NCBI RefSeq assembly: GCF_014489615.1
Contig: NZ_CP060825.1
Coordinates: 4,908,501-4,972,500, forward strand
Length of the DNA: 64,000 bases
Reading direction: 5' to 3'
Origin: Streptomyces genisteinicus
GTDB lineage: Bacteria > Actinomycetota > Actinomycetes > Streptomycetales > Streptomycetaceae
The position numbers were made by a program, and so were the translations under genes. The notes under the pieces were generated by a model. The model ran no database searches. It worked only from the letters and a program-made list of their open reading frames with translations, and was not told where the DNA came from. Shown piece after piece: positions 60,741-64,000 of the stretch (position 1 is the first letter of the stretch; the number at the start of each line of letters is the position of its first letter).

Positions 60741-61883
60741 GTGCGCTCGATATGGAACGGTGCGATCTCCTTCGGCCTGGTCAGCATTCCGGTCAAGCTC
60801 ATCAACGCGACCGAGAACCACTCGCTCTCCTTCCGCCAGATCCACGCGGCCGACGGGGGCCGGATCCGCTACCGCAAGGTGTGCGAGCTGGAGGAGAAGG
60901 AGGTCCCGGGCGACGAGATCGGCAAGGCGTACGAGGACGCCGACGGCTCGATGATCCCCATCACGGACGAGGACCTCGCCGCCCTCCCGCTGCCCACCAC
61001 GAAGACGATCGAGATCGTCGCGTTCGTGCCCGCGTCCGAGATCGACCCCCTCCAGATGGACACCGCGTACTACCTGGCGGCCAACGGCGTGCCCGCGGCC
61101 AAGCCGTACACGCTGCTCCGCGAGGCGCTCCGCCGCAGCGGCAGGGTCGCCGTCGCCAAGTTCGCCCTGCGGGGGCGCGAGCGCCTCGGCATGCTCAGGG
61201 TCGTCGACGAGGTCGTCACCCTGCACGGGCTGCTCTGGCCCGACGAGATCCGGGCGCCCGACAGCGTCGCGGGGGGCGGCGACGTGACCGTGCGCGACGC
61301 CGAACTCGACCTGGCCGACGCCCTCATGGACACGCTCGGCGAGGTCGACCTCGACTCGCTCCACGACGACTACCGCGAGGCGGTCGAGGCGATGATCGCG
61401 ACCAAGGTCGAGGGCGGCGGGGAGGTCGCCGAGGTGGCGGAGGGCGCCGGCGAGGGCGGCAAGGTGATCGACCTGATGGCGGCGCTGGAGAGCAGCGTGC
61501 GGGCGGCCAGGCAGGCGCGCGGGGGCGAGGACGCCGAGGCGGGCGGGGACGCCGAGGTCACCGAGCTCAAGCGGCCCTCGGGGCGCGGGACGTCGGGCAG
61601 GAAGTCCGCGGCGGGGACCGGTGGAGCGAAGAAGAGCGCGCCGGGGAAGGCGGGAGCGGGGAAGGCGGGAGCGGCAGGACGTTCCGGCCCGGCGGCGAAG
61701 GAGGGCGCCGGGAGCGCGCGGAAGAGCACGGCGAAGCGGGCCGCCGCGGCCACCGCCTCGGGGTCCTCGGCGAAGAAGTCCACCGCCCGCTCCTCCTCGG
61801 CGGGGCGGAGCGCGGCGAAGAAGACGGCCGGATCGGGGCAGGCCGCCCGCAAGGCGGCGTCCCGCGGGCGCGGCTCGGCGTGA
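60741..61883 (+). CDS. ku: Ku protein of non-homologous end joining
   Basis: A 380-residue DNA-end-binding protein that recruits the ligase and polymerase encoded opposite. The Ku core starts VRSIWNGAISFGLVSIPVKL and runs to about residue 255. Residues ~275-380 are a Lys/Ala/Ser/Gly-rich basic tail (STAKRAAAATASGSSAKKST), like the extended Ku C-termini of other actinobacteria that bind DNA. The start GTG 60741 is fixed by AAGGGG 7 bases upstream; the upstream ATG 60705 lacks a ribosome-binding site. Confidence 0.95.
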   Translation: MRSIWNGAISFGLVSIPVKLINATENHSLSFRQIHAADGGRIRYRKVCELEEKEVPGDEIGKAYEDADGSMIPITDEDLAALPLPTTKTIEIVAFVPASEIDPLQMDTAYYLAANGVPAAKPYTLLREALRRSGRVAVAKFALRGRERLGMLRVVDEVVTLHGLLWPDEIRAPDSVAGGGDVTVRDAELDLADALMDTLGEVDLDSLHDDYREAVEAMIATKVEGGGEVAEVAEGAGEGGKVIDLMAALESSVRAARQARGGEDAEAGGDAEVTELKRPSGRGTSGRKSAAGTGGAKKSAPGKAGAGKAGAAGRSGPAAKEGAGSARKSTAKRAAAATASGSSAKKSTARSSSAGRSAAKKTAGSGQAARKAASRGRGSA

Positions 61884-62044
61884 CCCCGGCGCGCTGCCGG
61901 CCGCTGGTGTGCCGCGCCCGGCCGTCCGAAGGGCGCGCGCCGGGGTGCGTCCGGGCGCCGGGAGGTTCCGGGCAGGCGGCCCCGCGGGTGCGGCGCTAGG
62001 CTGGCCACCGCCCGTAATGCCCTGGATCAAGGGAGATGGTCGGT

Positions 62045-62119
62045 ATGTCGAAGCGAGGCAACAAGCGCCGTGCGCGGAAGAAGAAGGGCGCGAACCACGG
62101 CAAGCGCCCCAACTGCTGA
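62045..62119 (+). CDS. 24-residue basic protein resembling ribosomal protein bL37
   Basis: A tiny 25-codon gene: 24 residues, 11 of them Lys or Arg, opening MSKRGNKRRARKKK and ending ANHGKRPNC. The ANHGKRPN ending matches, from memory, the actinobacterial large-subunit protein bL37 described in mycobacterial ribosomes. AAGGGAGA lies about 10 bases upstream (62029-62036), and TAGGCT at 61997-62002 is a possible -10. An 18-bp perfect hairpin follows at 62172. The C-terminal Cys appears unusual. The identification rests on a short motif but on an intact, well-framed gene. Confidence 0.8.
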   Translation: MSKRGNKRRARKKKGANHGKRPNC

Positions 62120-62171
62120 CGGCTGTTCCCCACAGCTGTTCCCGGTGGCGCCGTGCGAGGTGCGGCACCGC

Positions 62172-62212
62172 CGAAGGGAGCCGGATCCGGCCTGCGGATC
62201 CGGCTCCCTTCG
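62172..62212. terminator. 18-bp perfect hairpin between bL37-like and AccE genes
   Basis: Bases 62172-62189 pair perfectly with 62195-62212 around a 5-nt loop. It lies between convergent genes and could terminate both; CTTCG follows the arm, with no T-tract. Confidence 0.8.
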
Positions 62213-62250
62213 CGTGCGGGGCGGCCCGTGGCGCGCACGGGCCCGCTGCC

Positions 62251-62495
62251 TCAGGACCCGCCCTGCCAGGAGTGGGCGGTGAGGAACGCGGGGCGCGTGG
62301 CCGGACGCCCGCCGCCGGGGCGTTCGGCGGGCCTGTCCGCGGGGCGCCCGGCGGCCGTGTCCGCCGCGCGTGCTCCCGCCCGGGCCATCAGGACCGCCGT
62401 CACGGCGGCCAGTTCGTCGGGGTCCGCGTGCCCCTTCGTCACGTGCAGCAGGGGCCGTGCGCTGCCTGTTTCCACGGAGTGCTCCTCGGCGGTGG

Positions 62496-62499
<4 letters not shown>
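62251..62499 (-). CDS. Acyl-CoA carboxylase epsilon subunit
   Basis: An 82-residue protein of the actinobacterial acyl-CoA carboxylase epsilon family: RPLLHVTKGHADPDELAAVTAVL is the conserved helix-strand block that anchors it to the beta subunit. The middle is an Ala/Arg/Pro linker and the end is the conserved AFLTAHSWQGG. GTG at 62499 overlaps the beta-subunit stop as GTGA; an internal GTG at 62475 is possible. It stabilises the alpha-beta complex supplying malonyl- or methylmalonyl-CoA. Confidence 0.9.

Positions 62500-64000
<1,501 letters not shown>

Overview
The window is high-GC (roughly 72-75%) chromosomal DNA with strong G/C preference at third codon positions, frequent GTG and TTG starts, and many starts without a Shine-Dalgarno sequence. 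The gene content is typical of Streptomyces: nickel superoxide dismutase with its maturation protease, snapalysin beside a LysR gene, a fused 2-oxoglutarate decarboxylase/dehydrogenase, a conservon (G-protein-like signalling operon), HspR-type control of lon, and a Ku/LigD end-joining cluster. From memory the order sodN - malic enzyme - 2-oxoglutarate dehydrogenase - lon - conservon - Ku resembles the core region of S. coelicolor, so most of the window is probably chromosomal core rather than a mobile island. I see no rRNA, tRNA, CRISPR array, insertion sequence or phage gene.

Layout. 1-8.9 kb: the end of a Na+/H+ antiporter gene, a PLP-dependent desulfhydrase/deaminase, a polyprenyl synthetase, a snapalysin/LysR pair, sodN and sodX facing apart, a CGNR zinc-finger regulator and a methyltransferase. 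8.9-17.8 kb: a three-gene amino-acid ABC importer, malic enzyme, an MDR oxidoreductase, and a PadR/DUF4097 operon with an AT-rich candidate operator. 18-24.7 kb: the large 2-oxoglutarate enzyme, a two-component system and a spermidine-synthase-like protein. 25-29.2 kb: a translationally coupled operon of an ECF sigma factor, a zinc-binding anti-sigma-like domain fused to a membrane protein, an ABC ATPase and two further membrane proteins. 29.3-36.3 kb: GNAT, lon with a HAIR-like operator, a Cys-rich pentapeptide protein, a GH25 muramidase, MarR and a PP2C phosphatase.

36.6-43 kb holds a conservon (sensor kinase, roadblock protein, DUF742, GTPase) followed by a styrene/indole-type flavin monooxygenase. 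43-47.7 kb encodes a secreted coiled-coil protein, a 1000-residue membrane receptor whose Ser/Thr kinase domain has lost its catalytic residues, and a small protein. 47.8-51 kb has a TetR regulator and two divergent diiron-type proteins. 51-58 kb carries an amidase, a repeat-rich intergenic stretch, a coupled PBP/FtsW-type pair, a zinc-ribbon protein and a HEAT-repeat protein. 58.3-64 kb has a SnoaL-like protein, the divergent end-joining cluster (ligase and LigD polymerase versus Ku), a 24-codon gene resembling ribosomal protein bL37, and acyl-CoA carboxylase epsilon and beta subunits (beta runs off the window).

Regulatory picture. At least ten starts have an xAnnnT hexamer 6-7 bases upstream and no Shine-Dalgarno, as expected for leaderless mRNAs. 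Operons are tightly packed with 4-nt ATGA/GTGA/TTGA overlaps. Convergent gene pairs are usually separated by long perfect hairpins without T-tracts. The best candidates for something new are the ECF/ABC operon, the pseudokinase-propeller receptor, the conservon-monooxygenase unit and the divergent diiron pair.
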